A stretch of DNA of 64,000 bases from an uncultured bacterium (GCA_905214495.1 CAJMLW010000005.1:1-64000); one strand, 5' to 3'. Positions 7,227 to 18,117 are shown, counted from the first letter of the stretch. Notes: generated from the letters alone by a model not told the origin. Numbers and translations are program-made.

Positions 7227-10200
7227 TTATTTTTTCTTCTTCTTTTCTTTTTTAGTCTTTAAACGCTTGTCTAACAAAATTGACATGAATACATCTTCAA
7301 TCTTGGCATCCGTATCAGTTAGCCCTACACGCAACAATGTCCAGAAAGCATCGGTTACGGTATCACTAAAACCAGTTACACGGTTAGAAACCTGACTGAG
7401 CGAACGGCCTACATCAACAATATCTTTATTGTCACTTGAGATAGCTTGACCGGTATCCCATAATTTCTCGAAGATACTTAATCCCATTACGGTATTACCT
7501 TTATTGTATGGACGTTCTCCTAAAATAAATTTCATACCCATAGTGGCTATATCTCTCACTAACGGAATACCCATGGTTCCTTGTTGTACAAATTCTTCGG
7601 CAAAAGACTTGGCGATAGATTCTGGATCATCATCGTCACCATTTGTCATGGCTTTATAAATTGTCATACCAATTGCCTGTGATATAATCCCCCACCATAA
7701 CACTCTCGCAAAAGGCATCCAATCCCCTTTGTCTTTGCCTATATACCATGATTCAGCGATGATATTATACAAAGTATTAGCATATGAATAAAACGGAACA
7801 AATAATTGAACCCATTGACTCCGTGAACGTTGAATGGATGCTGCATCTTTAGTATCACCACTTCCGAATATATCCCGTATTGCTCGGTCACCTGCTTCAA
7901 TTGCGTGTTGATTAATCCATTCAGTACTTAATCCTTCTTTAGATTGAAGTTCAGCAACCTTTTGATCATATGCAAATTTCCATACTGGTACGGATAATGC
8001 AAAGTCTGTTTCCGTGAGCAGTCGGAATCCCATGTTATTAATTTCATCACGGATTTCAGCACCTTTTTCAAACTTGTACCCGCCGATATTCTTATCATTA
8101 ATACGGAGCCCCTTTCCTTGGATGCTTAATCCTTTTTTGAGGTCTTTATCTAAAGTTTGAATGCGTTCTCTCATAAATATGGATTTCTCCATAACAAAAT
8201 CACGAGTGTTATTATAGGTTTCTGTTCCATGACCATAAAACCCTACCCCTGCATGGTTAACAGCTCGAAGGACATTGCCCGCACCAATACGATATACGGC
8301 AACAGGAATGTTTAAGGCATTTTGGATAGCAACTGATGCACGTCCAGCCATAATAGCCGTTGTTGCATTATGTTTAAGGAACATTAAAATTTTACCAACA
8401 TCATCCATCTTAGCTGCCTCATCTTTCCAATTATCGCGGACCCAAGTCCGCAAAAATTGATAAGAATTCATGCCAAATTTTTCAACAATATAGTTTTGGA
8501 ATTCTCTATTGGCTACTAACCGATTCACATCCGTCACAGCTTTACGCATAGTTATATGATTGATTGATTCGGTGATTGCATTAGGGATAACGTCAAAATT
8601 AAGCAATAAAGATTTATCCTTAACCTCATCTAACCGTGATTTAGTAGCACTCATACCAGTTCCTAATATCGCATTACTGCTAACCATAGTCTTAGCAATA
8701 TCTTCGACTTCTTTATCAGATATACTTGCATTGACTTCTGGATTATACACAATTGGGTAATACTGTCCAACGATAGTTCTACCACCAATAGTGAATGTGA
8801 TACCTTCTTCTTTCTTCAATGGATTCCCATAAAGTTCTTCTTGAACTTTGCTACGTTCAGTAAAGAAGGAGTTTATGTGGTCCCATGTCCGAATAATAAA
8901 TTCCCAATCTTTATCGGTGAGGATTTCTTGAAATGCTTTTTCCATTTCAACTTCAGTTACCTTGGCCGTTTCCATTGCCCGTTGTCTGTTACGTTCTGTA
9001 CCCCAATTCAAAGCTAATGCAATGACCTGTTCCTTGGTTAGATTACGCAATTCCCCAACATCGTACATATGCTTATTTCGGATGTTAAATAATTCACGCT
9101 TACCATACACAGAGGATACATCTTTTGCCAATCTACGCATGGACACTTCCTTGCGTTCATTAAAGGCTTGTGTTGCACGACTAATTGGATCATAAATGTA
9201 TTTCACCGCATTAGGCCCTAGCCGACGCAAGAATGTTTCAACTTTGAGCAATGATAGATTGCCCTTATTGATAAGCCCTGCAACGGCTTCCAAACCAGTT
9301 TGATTGTTTTGTGCGTTAAATACATTCCCATTAATTTTGCCAAATGTATCGATTGCTTCCGTTAATATGCCATCTACTGCATCATCAAATGTAATCGATT
9401 CACCTTTATCATTAAGAATGGTAGAGCCTTCATAAGCGTTGCGGCCATTCTTATACATGCCTGTCATTAATTCTTCCAGTGTGTTCAACTGACTCATTGT
9501 TAGATTTTTAAATGACATAGGCGTATTACTAAAGAATAACTGTACAATCCATGGGTCAAGGAATGTAATACTTTGGTCACCTAGAATATCCGCATCAGGA
9601 TCTAATGCATTAATTACTGCATTCATATCAAACCCATCTACTGGCTCAAGCCCATCATATTTAGTTAACCCCATTTGATATGCCATGTGCGCATAGAAAT
9701 ATCTCATATTAGGTTCAATAGCAATCGGATTTTTAGGGCGTGTCATTCTGTTGAGGTTATCAAGCAACTTGGTTCTTAACTTCTTAATGCGGAGTGCATT
9801 GTCAAACGCAACACGAGCCCTCGCTTGATTTAGAAGTTGCAATTGTTTAGCTTGTAGTGCCTCTTCCAGTTTATTAACGGCCAATGCTCTATCGGCACGC
9901 TTACCTTCACGAATAGCTTGGTTTTGATATTTCTTATATTGACTAGCTTGGGATAAAGTCAAATCGCCTAATTCCTGTCTAGCACGGTTCATATAATCAC
10001 TTATCACACCTACACCACTATCTCGGATAGCACGTACATTATTAATACGTTCTTGTAATTGTGCTTTTAGCTTTTCAATACGGTCTTGAGCAGAATCGAG
10101 TTCTTTTACTGCGGCTCCTAATTCTTTAGCGACTTTTTCATTGTCGCCAACAACTCGTTTAACAATTTGCTCCAAATCAGATTCAATTGTTTCTGAATTA

Positions 10201-13200
10201 GGGTCAAGTCGATTTAACCTGTCGAGTAGTTCCCAGTTTTTAGCAAGGTCTCGATTGGTTTGTGACTTAATGATTTTAGCTTCCTCTTCAGTTAATTTCA
10301 TTTGACCATCTGAAGATAATAGCCATTCTTCAGCAATTTCTATATTAGATTTGCCAATATGGTTATCCTCAATGAATGCCTGCTCGGCAGATTCCATAGC
10401 CTGATTAACAGCTTCGTCAAACGTAAATCCAGTTTGCTCACGTTCAGCAGCTTCTAATTCTTTTAGCGTGCCGTATCGAGTATTGGTTAATGCATCCTTA
10501 CCAAATGCATTATAGCGTTGATGGTCTTTATAAATTGGATACTGCTCCATTAAACGCTTTTCGATATCGGCTTGAATAGAATCTTTTTCATCGTTCCATT
10601 CTTTGATTGGACGACTTTCTAATTCTTTCATATACCGCTTCATGACACGCTCTTTTGCCATTTCCCCGACGTCGGCAATATAGCTTTGAACCTTTGCTTG
10701 CTCAGCTTCATCGAGCTGTTTAAATAACTTGCTAGATTCAAATTGTTCAAGTGCCTGCTCTTTTGTGTAGGCATCTATATCTTCTTGGGTAGCGATCATG
10801 CGCGCCATAATGTCTTGGATTTCTTTAGGTGGTAATCCTCCTAATCGTGTCACCGCACGATAGATACGAGTTAACCACTTTGAGAACATTCGGAATACAC
10901 GCTGCAATCCTTTAGTAGGTGCGTTACCTTCACGAAGGTAAGCCTCCCATCCACGAGCAAACTTTTCATGTGCCTTTGTATTGTCAGCACCTTGCGCATC
11001 ATCCCATTCAGCCCACTCTTTCAACTTGTTCCAATCTGTTACAAGTTGCTCTGGGGCATTTTCCATAGATGCTAGCTTTTGAATATCATCAAAGAATACA
11101 TGACCCATTTCGTGTAAGAATGTACTTCTATCTGCAGTTTTGAAAATGCTGATAATGCGTTCACCATCTTTCATGATTTCGGTCATGCCGTTTATAGATT
11201 GGTTATACTTTTCAATGACTTTAATTGCTTTATCATCGAACACTACATAGCATCGTCCGTCTTGTTCTCCAACATAAGTAATGCCTTTAACGCCATACTC
11301 ATTAAGATGTTCTGATGCTTTTTTTGCACCACCTAAGGCTTTAGATAATGCCAGATAAAAATCTCTACCATTTATACCACTATCATTTAATAGTGTAGAA
11401 AAATCTTCTTTATACTTACCCCAATAAATTTCCCTATACTTTTTACTAGCCATACCATATTCTGTAAAAGCATTAAACCACATAGTATCTAGTTGATTTT
11501 TTACATCTTTTATACTACTTGGGTTTTCTTTCAGTGCCTTTAAATCAATGTTATATTTTTCAGCTAATCTATTTATAGTTCTCTGAGTAATTGTGTTAAG
11601 TTCTCCCTCGATATATTTATCAAGGTACTTATCTTTTAGTAAATTGTACTCAGTATCTAGTTGATTAAACTTACTACCTAACTCATCGATTTCTTTTTTA
11701 GCATAATGGTTAAACAAAGGACTATTTGTATATTCATTGATAAATACTTCTTTTTCTTGTTCTGGCAATGCATTAATTGCTGCGTTTAAACTTTGCTTTG
11801 TTTCTTTACTTAAAATGTTTAATGACTGTTGTTCATCAATCATTGTTTTAGTATCTGGAACATCAACTTTAAATAATGTACCTTTATCAACATCATGAAT
11901 TAAAGATAATTCACGTCTATATAAATCAGATACTTTCTTATCTTTAGCAAAATACAAACCCCAGCCATGTGCTTGATTACCCTCACCAGTACCAATAGCA
12001 CCTAAATCAAATGTGTCAAAGTCATGTGGTGAACCATGCCATGCTGATTGATAATATTGATAATTATGTTGTTTTCGGAGCTTGTCTAAATCTTTTTCAT
12101 TTGGTATATTATTAATAAATGAACGACTTAGTTTAATCCCCCCAAGCCATGGTGGCTGGTTTTTTGGATTATTACTAAGTCGTTCTTTGTTTATATATAT
12201 TAGATCCCCACCTAATAACAAATCATAATATGCTATATTGGTATTTCTAGCATAATAAGATTGTACAACATGATAATCACCTCTATTATTATATTTGTTC
12301 AATAATATTGGCATCATTATAGGCTTTCCGTTTAAACCAATCACTTCAGTTATAATGATAATTTTTTGACCATTATCTGCACTAAATATTGCAGATGGAT
12401 TTGCAATGGTGTTAGGTAACTGTTTTAACATATCAATGGAAACTGTATCATTATGTCCAGATAAAATTCTTTTGCCGTTAGAATCAAATACAGGTGCACG
12501 CAATATTTTATGCAAAACACCGCCTGTAATTTTGATTCTTTTTAAGTCAAGATTAATTAAGTCAAAGACTAATGGTGAATCCATTATATCTATTGTTTTT
12601 TTACTTCCTATATTATTAGCATTATCTACAATGTTAGCCCAATCACTTAATACTTTATCTAGTTTGATTTCCCATACTGCTTTTGTATTTTGATTATAAC
12701 CTTTTTGATTGTCATACTTAGCATTCATGTTGATTCGTACGCTATCACGCAAATAGTCCATAGCGGTATAACCGCCTTTACCCATTTGTCGCATATATTG
12801 TGCCATTATATCAGCGTGTTGCGCCATCAATAATGCATTCGCTTTTGCAGTTTCACGTTGTTTTCTATTCGTGCTTTCGCTAATAGTTTTAACTATTTCG
12901 TTGTATACATCATATCCGCTTTTAGATAATTGCATCCGTAATGCTATGTCATTATCTGCTAATTCAAATAATGTATCTCGCATAGATTCTAGCGATTCAA
13001 TTTGTTTGAGCGTATGTTCCATATCAGCATAATGGGAACCTGCTTGATTAAGTGCTTCTGGATTATCAGCTAATGTACTTTGGGTACGAGCAAGGCTTGA
13101 TTGATATGCCATTCGTCTGCGTTCCGCATTAGAACGAGGTGCTTTGCTATCGCCTAACCATGTAGGGGTTACCCCAGTAGTACGTGCCGTTTCTAAATCG

Positions 13201-15362
13201 GTATCCATAGCATCGAAATCACTTGTATATTGTTCCCGGTACTGTTCAGTAAGTTCCTTATACACATTATTAAACGTTTGTTTAATATGTGTCGGATCCG
13301 CAAGAACCACATCGAGCATTTCTTTATCTACATCAGATACTTCATCAAAGTAGCTACGGATAATATCTTCCTTAACATGCTTTGCACGTTTTTCAGTATC
13401 ATCTTTAACAAGGTCTTTCATAGCATGCACTTCTTCTTTTGCACGTTCAAGTGTTTTCATGGATAATCCACCACGTGTAAAGTAAGAGGATTCTTCTAAT
13501 GCCTTAACAGTTTCTTCAGATAAGCCACCACTTAATTGCGCATAAGACCCGATAGGAATTTCAATCGGAGCATCAGCCGTAATCGCCTTAGATACATCCT
13601 CTTGTGTTACCAATCCAGCATCTACCATATTACGAATAGCCGCTTGACCTTCTTCGGTTTCAGCCATTTCATTGACATTAATATAAGCGGTAGATACGCC
13701 TATATTATCCCCCTGAGCTTGTACGATTTTTCCGTATAACTCAGGGTTTTCTTTTGCCAAATTGTTAGCGGCAGCATCGTTTTTAAGGTTCTGCATAATA
13801 ACATGTCCATTACGATTTTGTTCTTCCATAACAGCCATGTGCTGTTCTTCTGGAGATAACTTTTGAAAGTCTTTAAAAGCTTTCATTGTGCGGGCACCAC
13901 TAATGCCACCACCAATTACGCCAAATCCAACAACAGCAGGTAGTGCTTGCCACATAGCTTCACCGGCACCTACGAACATATCACCTGCAGAATATGGGCC
14001 CTCTTGATCATTCGATTTACGCCACAAATTATGCTGCAGCTTTTCATTGACATCTTGTAGGCCTTCCTCAAATAGTTCTGGAGCGCCAGCTTTAATGGAA
14101 GACTTAGCCACTTGTGCAGTAGTTACGCCAATACCACGATTAAATGTCTCAGCTGCATTAGTAGTTCCTCTTGAAATGGCACTAGCAAGTGCGGACTTAG
14201 GAGCGATTTTAGTTGCTGCTTTACCGATTGTACGAGTCGCCACAAATTCAATGCTGGCATCGATAGCCGCAAATGACATGGCATACTCCTTTGCTTCTTC
14301 ATTGGAATATACTCGATTACCTTTTTGGTCACGTTTACCAATCAATTCAAGATATTTATTGCCAAATGACATCTTATACATCTCGTATGCCATATCAGCA
14401 GAACCTAACCATTTAGCGCCAGTCATTGCAGTAGGTATAGCAGCAGAGCCACCACTAACTACACCGCCACCAATCCCGCCAATTATACCTCCTACAATAG
14501 CACCTGTACCGCCTTGTTTACCCATCATATAGATTTGACTAGCAGTTGAACCCAATACTTCTTGTAAAGGACTGCCACCATCTGGACGTCTATAATTTTG
14601 CAAGTTATTTTGTAATCGATTAACTTCAGCCGTTAATTCGCTAATCTTTTGTGGGTCAGATTCATAAGCTAAGGCAAAACCAACATCACCTAATTTCATT
14701 TGGTCATTCATTGCCCAAATACTTTGTTGCAAAGCATCAAACACACCTTTGGTATTTTTGATTGATTCGATATTATTTAGTGCTTGAATGCCTTCTGCTT
14801 GCGAACCATATTTTACTTTATAAAGTTCTGGAAACTCATCATAAATATCTTGTAAAACTTGGCCACGTTCTGCACGCCTAGATAAATAATCAGCACGTTC
14901 AAAGGCTCTATCATCGCCAAACATGACTGTATCTGCACCAATATTTAAAGTCTTAGCAATTCGCAAAGCTTCATTAGCACGTAATTGATCATTGTTATAT
15001 AAAAATAATCGGTCTGTGTTACTAACAAAACTAGCAGGCAAAGCATTAGGTAAAGATTGTCCTAGTTGACCTATCGCTTGAAATGCATTACCTTGCTGCC
15101 CGAATGGAGAAATCGTTTCCGTCCCATCTGCATTTTTAATGCTAGTAGGAGTATTGGCAATTGTAGATAATGCATCCGCTGTGCTTTTAGCAATATTTGA
15201 TACAGTTTCTATTCCTGAACCGATAGCTTGCCCAACTGGTGTTAAACCACCTACTGGACTAGACTGTATGCCGGCATTAGCCGTAAATGAACGCGGGCCT
15301 TGTCCGTATCCATGTATTAACGCTTGAAATTCCTCACGTTCTTTTTGATTAATATCAGCCAT
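7227..15362 (-). CDS. giant internal virion (gp16-like) polyvalent protein with MuF-C-like, ADP-ribosyltransferase-like and zincin domains
   Basis: 2711 residues from ATG 15362 (GGAG upstream, 8-base overlap with the previous gene). By order it takes the place of T7 gp16, the protein ejected through the envelope at infection. Near 277-300 and 475-500 there are glycine-rich membrane-like segments. Residues about 890-1085 resemble the MuF C-terminal domain (VSIDMLKQLPNTIANPSAIF). Residues about 1100-1345 resemble a phage ADP-ribosyltransferase (WHGSPHDFDTFDLGAIGTG, HGWGLYFA, closing YVVFDDKAIKVIEKY). HEMGH at about 1416 is a zincin motif. Long charged coiled coils follow, then a hydrophobic C-terminal third and a final KTKKEKKKKK. 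The 890-1340 segment is much richer in AT than its flanks, suggesting an inserted cassette. Activities are inferred from motifs. Confidence 0.8.
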   Translation of the reverse strand: MADINQKEREEFQALIHGYGQGPRSFTANAGIQSSPVGGLTPVGQAIGSGIETVSNIAKSTADALSTIANTPTSIKNADGTETISPFGQQGNAFQAIGQLGQSLPNALPASFVSNTDRLFLYNNDQLRANEALRIAKTLNIGADTVMFGDDRAFERADYLSRRAERGQVLQDIYDEFPELYKVKYGSQAEGIQALNNIESIKNTKGVFDALQQSIWAMNDQMKLGDVGFALAYESDPQKISELTAEVNRLQNNLQNYRRPDGGSPLQEVLGSTASQIYMMGKQGGTGAIVGGIIGGIGGGVVSGGSAAIPTAMTGAKWLGSADMAYEMYKMSFGNKYLELIGKRDQKGNRVYSNEEAKEYAMSFAAIDASIEFVATRTIGKAATKIAPKSALASAISRGTTNAAETFNRGIGVTTAQVAKSSIKAGAPELFEEGLQDVNEKLQHNLWRKSNDQEGPYSAGDMFVGAGEAMWQALPAVVGFGVIGGGISGARTMKAFKDFQKLSPEEQHMAVMEEQNRNGHVIMQNLKNDAAANNLAKENPELYGKIVQAQGDNIGVSTAYINVNEMAETEEGQAAIRNMVDAGLVTQEDVSKAITADAPIEIPIGSYAQLSGGLSEETVKALEESSYFTRGGLSMKTLERAKEEVHAMKDLVKDDTEKRAKHVKEDIIRSYFDEVSDVDKEMLDVVLADPTHIKQTFNNVYKELTEQYREQYTSDFDAMDTDLETARTTGVTPTWLGDSKAPRSNAERRRMAYQSSLARTQSTLADNPEALNQAGSHYADMEHTLKQIESLESMRDTLFELADNDIALRMQLSKSGYDVYNEIVKTISESTNRKQRETAKANALLMAQHADIMAQYMRQMGKGGYTAMDYLRDSVRINMNAKYDNQKGYNQNTKAVWEIKLDKVLSDWANIVDNANNIGSKKTIDIMDSPLVFDLINLDLKRIKITGGVLHKILRAPVFDSNGKRILSGHNDTVSIDMLKQLPNTIANPSAIFSADNGQKIIIITEVIGLNGKPIMMPILLNKYNNRGDYHVVQSYYARNTNIAYYDLLLGGDLIYINKERLSNNPKNQPPWLGGIKLSRSFINNIPNEKDLDKLRKQHNYQYYQSAWHGSPHDFDTFDLGAIGTGEGNQAHGWGLYFAKDKKVSDLYRRELSLIHDVDKGTLFKVDVPDTKTMIDEQQSLNILSKETKQSLNAAINALPEQEKEVFINEYTNSPLFNHYAKKEIDELGSKFNQLDTEYNLLKDKYLDKYIEGELNTITQRTINRLAEKYNIDLKALKENPSSIKDVKNQLDTMWFNAFTEYGMASKKYREIYWGKYKEDFSTLLNDSGINGRDFYLALSKALGGAKKASEHLNEYGVKGITYVGEQDGRCYVVFDDKAIKVIEKYNQSINGMTEIMKDGERIISIFKTADRSTFLHEMGHVFFDDIQKLASMENAPEQLVTDWNKLKEWAEWDDAQGADNTKAHEKFARGWEAYLREGNAPTKGLQRVFRMFSKWLTRIYRAVTRLGGLPPKEIQDIMARMIATQEDIDAYTKEQALEQFESSKLFKQLDEAEQAKVQSYIADVGEMAKERVMKRYMKELESRPIKEWNDEKDSIQADIEKRLMEQYPIYKDHQRYNAFGKDALTNTRYGTLKELEAAEREQTGFTFDEAVNQAMESAEQAFIEDNHIGKSNIEIAEEWLLSSDGQMKLTEEEAKIIKSQTNRDLAKNWELLDRLNRLDPNSETIESDLEQIVKRVVGDNEKVAKELGAAVKELDSAQDRIEKLKAQLQERINNVRAIRDSGVGVISDYMNRARQELGDLTLSQASQYKKYQNQAIREGKRADRALAVNKLEEALQAKQLQLLNQARARVAFDNALRIKKLRTKLLDNLNRMTRPKNPIAIEPNMRYFYAHMAYQMGLTKYDGLEPVDGFDMNAVINALDPDADILGDQSITFLDPWIVQLFFSNTPMSFKNLTMSQLNTLEELMTGMYKNGRNAYEGSTILNDKGESITFDDAVDGILTEAIDTFGKINGNVFNAQNNQTGLEAVAGLINKGNLSLLKVETFLRRLGPNAVKYIYDPISRATQAFNERKEVSMRRLAKDVSSVYGKRELFNIRNKHMYDVGELRNLTKEQVIALALNWGTERNRQRAMETAKVTEVEMEKAFQEILTDKDWEFIIRTWDHINSFFTERSKVQEELYGNPLKKEEGITFTIGGRTIVGQYYPIVYNPEVNASISDKEVEDIAKTMVSSNAILGTGMSATKSRLDEVKDKSLLLNFDVIPNAITESINHITMRKAVTDVNRLVANREFQNYIVEKFGMNSYQFLRTWVRDNWKDEAAKMDDVGKILMFLKHNATTAIMAGRASVAIQNALNIPVAVYRIGAGNVLRAVNHAGVGFYGHGTETYNNTRDFVMEKSIFMRERIQTLDKDLKKGLSIQGKGLRINDKNIGGYKFEKGAEIRDEINNMGFRLLTETDFALSVPVWKFAYDQKVAELQSKEGLSTEWINQHAIEAGDRAIRDIFGSGDTKDAASIQRSRSQWVQLFVPFYSYANTLYNIIAESWYIGKDKGDWMPFARVLWWGIISQAIGMTIYKAMTNGDDDDPESIAKSFAEEFVQQGTMGIPLVRDIATMGMKFILGERPYNKGNTVMGLSIFEKLWDTGQAISSDNKDIVDVGRSLSQVSNRVTGFSDTVTDAFWTLLRVGLTDTDAKIEDVFMSILLDKRLKTKKEKKKKK

Positions 15363-17517
15363 TTGTATATCTCCGTTGTAATGCATTATATTCTGATTCA
15401 TAAATGTCTTGAGTAGAACCATCTTTATAGGTTACTCGGATATAATGATTGCCAATAGGTTCCGCATGAATAATCCCTATAGCTTGGTTACTTGCACCAC
15501 TAATTGTTGCGGAATAATCGTCTCCGTCACCAAAGAATGGTTTGCTTGTACTACGTAATGTACTTGTTGCGACTGCAGCATCGAAGATTTCATCTTTTTC
15601 CGCATCTGTAGGTGGTCTATGATGTTTAACCTTAAATTCTTCAATACGTCCGGCCATTTCTTGTTTAACACCATATTTAAAACTACCTGCCAATGTTTTG
15701 TCTTCTGGCATAACTGTAGCAAGTTTATATTCATATGGAGTTAAGTCAATGTTGCTAGCTTTCTTATTGTTATCATCGATTTCAAGTAATGATGCATCAA
15801 GTTCATCATCCATGATTTTATTAGGCAATACACGTTCTGCATATGCTCGTGTTTGTTCGTAAGTGTGAGATTTAGCGTACTGCTTAATTCCCCATTTTTC
15901 TTGTGCCGTCATCTTCAAACTTTTTTCATAAATTCTATCTAGCTTCGGTCTTTCGCTAGCCATTTTACCACTCCAATATTCTTGCTCTTCTGGAGTAGTT
16001 GCTCCTGCTAGTTGAACCTGTGCATATTGGAACGCACCACTTACATCACCATTAGCTATCTTTTGGTTTAAGATTGTTTGACCTGCTTGCAAGCGATCAT
16101 TAATAGCAATTTTTCTAGTTTGCTCTTGTAGCGTGTAATAATTTTTATAAGCGGTTTTAGCCTCATCTTCTGCTTTCTTAATTTGGTCTTCGGAATACTT
16201 AGGGCTGCCGCCGCTAGACATTGGGGCATTTCTCATTAAGCTCTTATAATGTTCTGAGCTTGCCGTATAATATCCACCAGCTTTTAATTTATCAGCATAT
16301 TCATCTATAGATTGTGCATTGATAGCATTATTAGGAATGATATATCCTTTCATCCAATCATCAACAAACTCTTCATCAGAATTGTACATTTTATAATAAT
16401 TTGTACCACCATCAGTCTGTTTGTTTTCTTCACCATTTGGTTCAACCTGTGTTAAACCTGCGTAATTGTGATTTTCTCTAGCAAGCCTGCTTAATTCACC
16501 GCCAACTGTACCTTCTGCATATAATTGTCGATATGCAATTTCAGTATTAATACCATATTTTTTATTAGCATAAACAGCCATATCCCATAACTGTTTGTTT
16601 TGACCAACTCCACCTTTAATGGCTTCTTCGTTTTCAGTTTCCATCTTGGCTCTAACATACATGGCAGCACTGCTCATTCCTGAGCTTAAATCATGTCCAT
16701 ACATCTGATACAACTTAGCATGTGTATTATTATCATTAACTAATTTATTAATGTTCATTTGACTGGACATTTTTTTATATGGCGTCAATACATCTTCACT
16801 AACAACACCACTTAATGAAGTCAATAAATTTTCAACTTTCGTTGAATCATTTTCTGCCACGGATCTATCAAGTAAATACTTTCCTGTTTGGTCTGTATTA
16901 GCACGGATTTTTTCATTGATCTGCTCATCATCTAGTCCCAATTCTTTACCAGTAGACCGATACAAATCACCCATCAATGTAATTGTTTTCATTTGGTCAG
17001 CCATGTTGTCAGAACGAATAGCAGAATCACGAAGATTTGTAATTTGATTTTGCGTAGCTGTACTTAACGCCGTTTCATATTGACCTCTTGAATATTTGGA
17101 TATGTTATTGTAATCAGTTGTCTTAGATGTTTCAACGGCTTTTATAAATGCATTAACAGCATCATTGGTTCTAAATTTATATTTACCCAAGATTTTACGT
17201 TGTATTTTATCAACACCAGCATTATAGTCAGGCAATATAGATTGAGCATTCATTCCTTTACGATTCATCAGCCCGTCTTTATCATCATTCAACAGTTGGT
17301 TAGTACTATTATTGAACTCATTAATAGCATTGGTTACATCGATGTAATCTTTTCGTTTGTCAATTTCCATCCATGTATTTGTTGCATCTTGTAAGGCTTT
17401 ACTCATAGCATTTAAGCCACTTACATTACCACCATATGCCGTTTCATTACTAGAAGCCTGTGTGCTACCTTGAATTGTATTTAATTTTTGGGTTGGATCA
17501 TAATTAACAAATTTCAT
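15355..17517 (-). CDS. internal virion protein (gp15 position) with glucosaminidase-like domain
   Basis: 720 residues. The N-terminal third is helical and Gln/Asn-rich, like internal core proteins of T7-like phages. Residues about 312-395 contain NKKYGINTEIAYRQLYAEG, NYAGLTQVEPN and a Tyr/Asp-rich segment ending WMKGYI, resembling LytG/FlgJ-type glucosaminidase domains. This would be the virion-associated murein hydrolase that opens the cell wall at entry, a job done in T7 by a transglycosylase on gp16. The C-terminal part is helical. It overlaps the giant protein gene by 8 bases and lies 3 bases after the gp14-like gene. The enzyme assignment rests on motif resemblance. Confidence 0.7.
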   Translation of the reverse strand: MKFVNYDPTQKLNTIQGSTQASSNETAYGGNVSGLNAMSKALQDATNTWMEIDKRKDYIDVTNAINEFNNSTNQLLNDDKDGLMNRKGMNAQSILPDYNAGVDKIQRKILGKYKFRTNDAVNAFIKAVETSKTTDYNNISKYSRGQYETALSTATQNQITNLRDSAIRSDNMADQMKTITLMGDLYRSTGKELGLDDEQINEKIRANTDQTGKYLLDRSVAENDSTKVENLLTSLSGVVSEDVLTPYKKMSSQMNINKLVNDNNTHAKLYQMYGHDLSSGMSSAAMYVRAKMETENEEAIKGGVGQNKQLWDMAVYANKKYGINTEIAYRQLYAEGTVGGELSRLARENHNYAGLTQVEPNGEENKQTDGGTNYYKMYNSDEEFVDDWMKGYIIPNNAINAQSIDEYADKLKAGGYYTASSEHYKSLMRNAPMSSGGSPKYSEDQIKKAEDEAKTAYKNYYTLQEQTRKIAINDRLQAGQTILNQKIANGDVSGAFQYAQVQLAGATTPEEQEYWSGKMASERPKLDRIYEKSLKMTAQEKWGIKQYAKSHTYEQTRAYAERVLPNKIMDDELDASLLEIDDNNKKASNIDLTPYEYKLATVMPEDKTLAGSFKYGVKQEMAGRIEEFKVKHHRPPTDAEKDEIFDAAVATSTLRSTSKPFFGDGDDYSATISGASNQAIGIIHAEPIGNHYIRVTYKDGSTQDIYESEYNALQRRYTNG

Positions 17518-17520
17518 ATC

Positions 17521-18117
17521 CTACCTCATTTTATAATCACGCTTAACAGTCACTACCGGACCCCTATCTGTATACCCTACAGGGTCACCACCATATGTAG
17601 TCTTCATCTTGCCACCTGCGTATTGTTGTTTAATACCATACATAGATGATGCGGCGCCAAGAATACTACTTACCATTGCCAAATTGCCTTGACGTCGTGC
17701 ATTTTTAGCGGAAGCACGTGCGGCATTAGCTTCATTCTGATAGTTCATACCATTTAAATACTCATTGTAAATGGCATTATTCTTATTCTGTTCCCAGTTG
17801 TATATGTCTTTGTTGTATTCATCATAACTAGATGCCATCAATTGTAATGGGGACCCTGCCATTTGCAATCCGCCTGCCCCTGCTTCAGCGGCATTCGTTC
17901 CAGCTACAAGGCGCATACGATTATCCATCTTGTCACGCTCTTGTAATTGTTGCATAGCAATTTGTTCTTGTTTGCGGTCAGATATTCGCTTGTTAGCCTC
18001 AGCCGCTTGTGCCTGCGTATTGTACATGGCAACTTGTGCTTTTGTTTGTTGATTCTGAGCAATCATCCCTACGCCAGTACTGACTGCGGTTAAGATTGCC
18101 GCTGCGGGTAAGCACAT
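17521..18117 (-). CDS. internal virion protein (gp14-like)
   Basis: 198 residues, start ATG 18117 with AAGGAGG upstream, overlapping the previous gene by 28 bases. N-terminal hydrophobic segment (AAAILTAVSTGVGMIA) then a long Ala/Gln-rich helix, and a glycine-rich part (AGAGGLQMAGSPLQLMAS). This pattern, together with its place between gp13-like and gp15-like genes, matches T7 gp14-type proteins, which form the outer-membrane portion of the ejection channel. Confidence 0.7.
   Translation of the reverse strand: MCLPAAAILTAVSTGVGMIAQNQQTKAQVAMYNTQAQAAEANKRISDRKQEQIAMQQLQERDKMDNRMRLVAGTNAAEAGAGGLQMAGSPLQLMASSYDEYNKDIYNWEQNKNNAIYNEYLNGMNYQNEANAARASAKNARRQGNLAMVSSILGAASSMYGIKQQYAGGKMKTTYGGDPVGYTDRGPVVTVKRDYKMR

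Noticed and set aside
14047..14532. 161-residue plus-strand frame opposite the giant virion gene
   Set aside because: Antisense shadow of a gly/ala-rich segment; no ribosome site or promoter.
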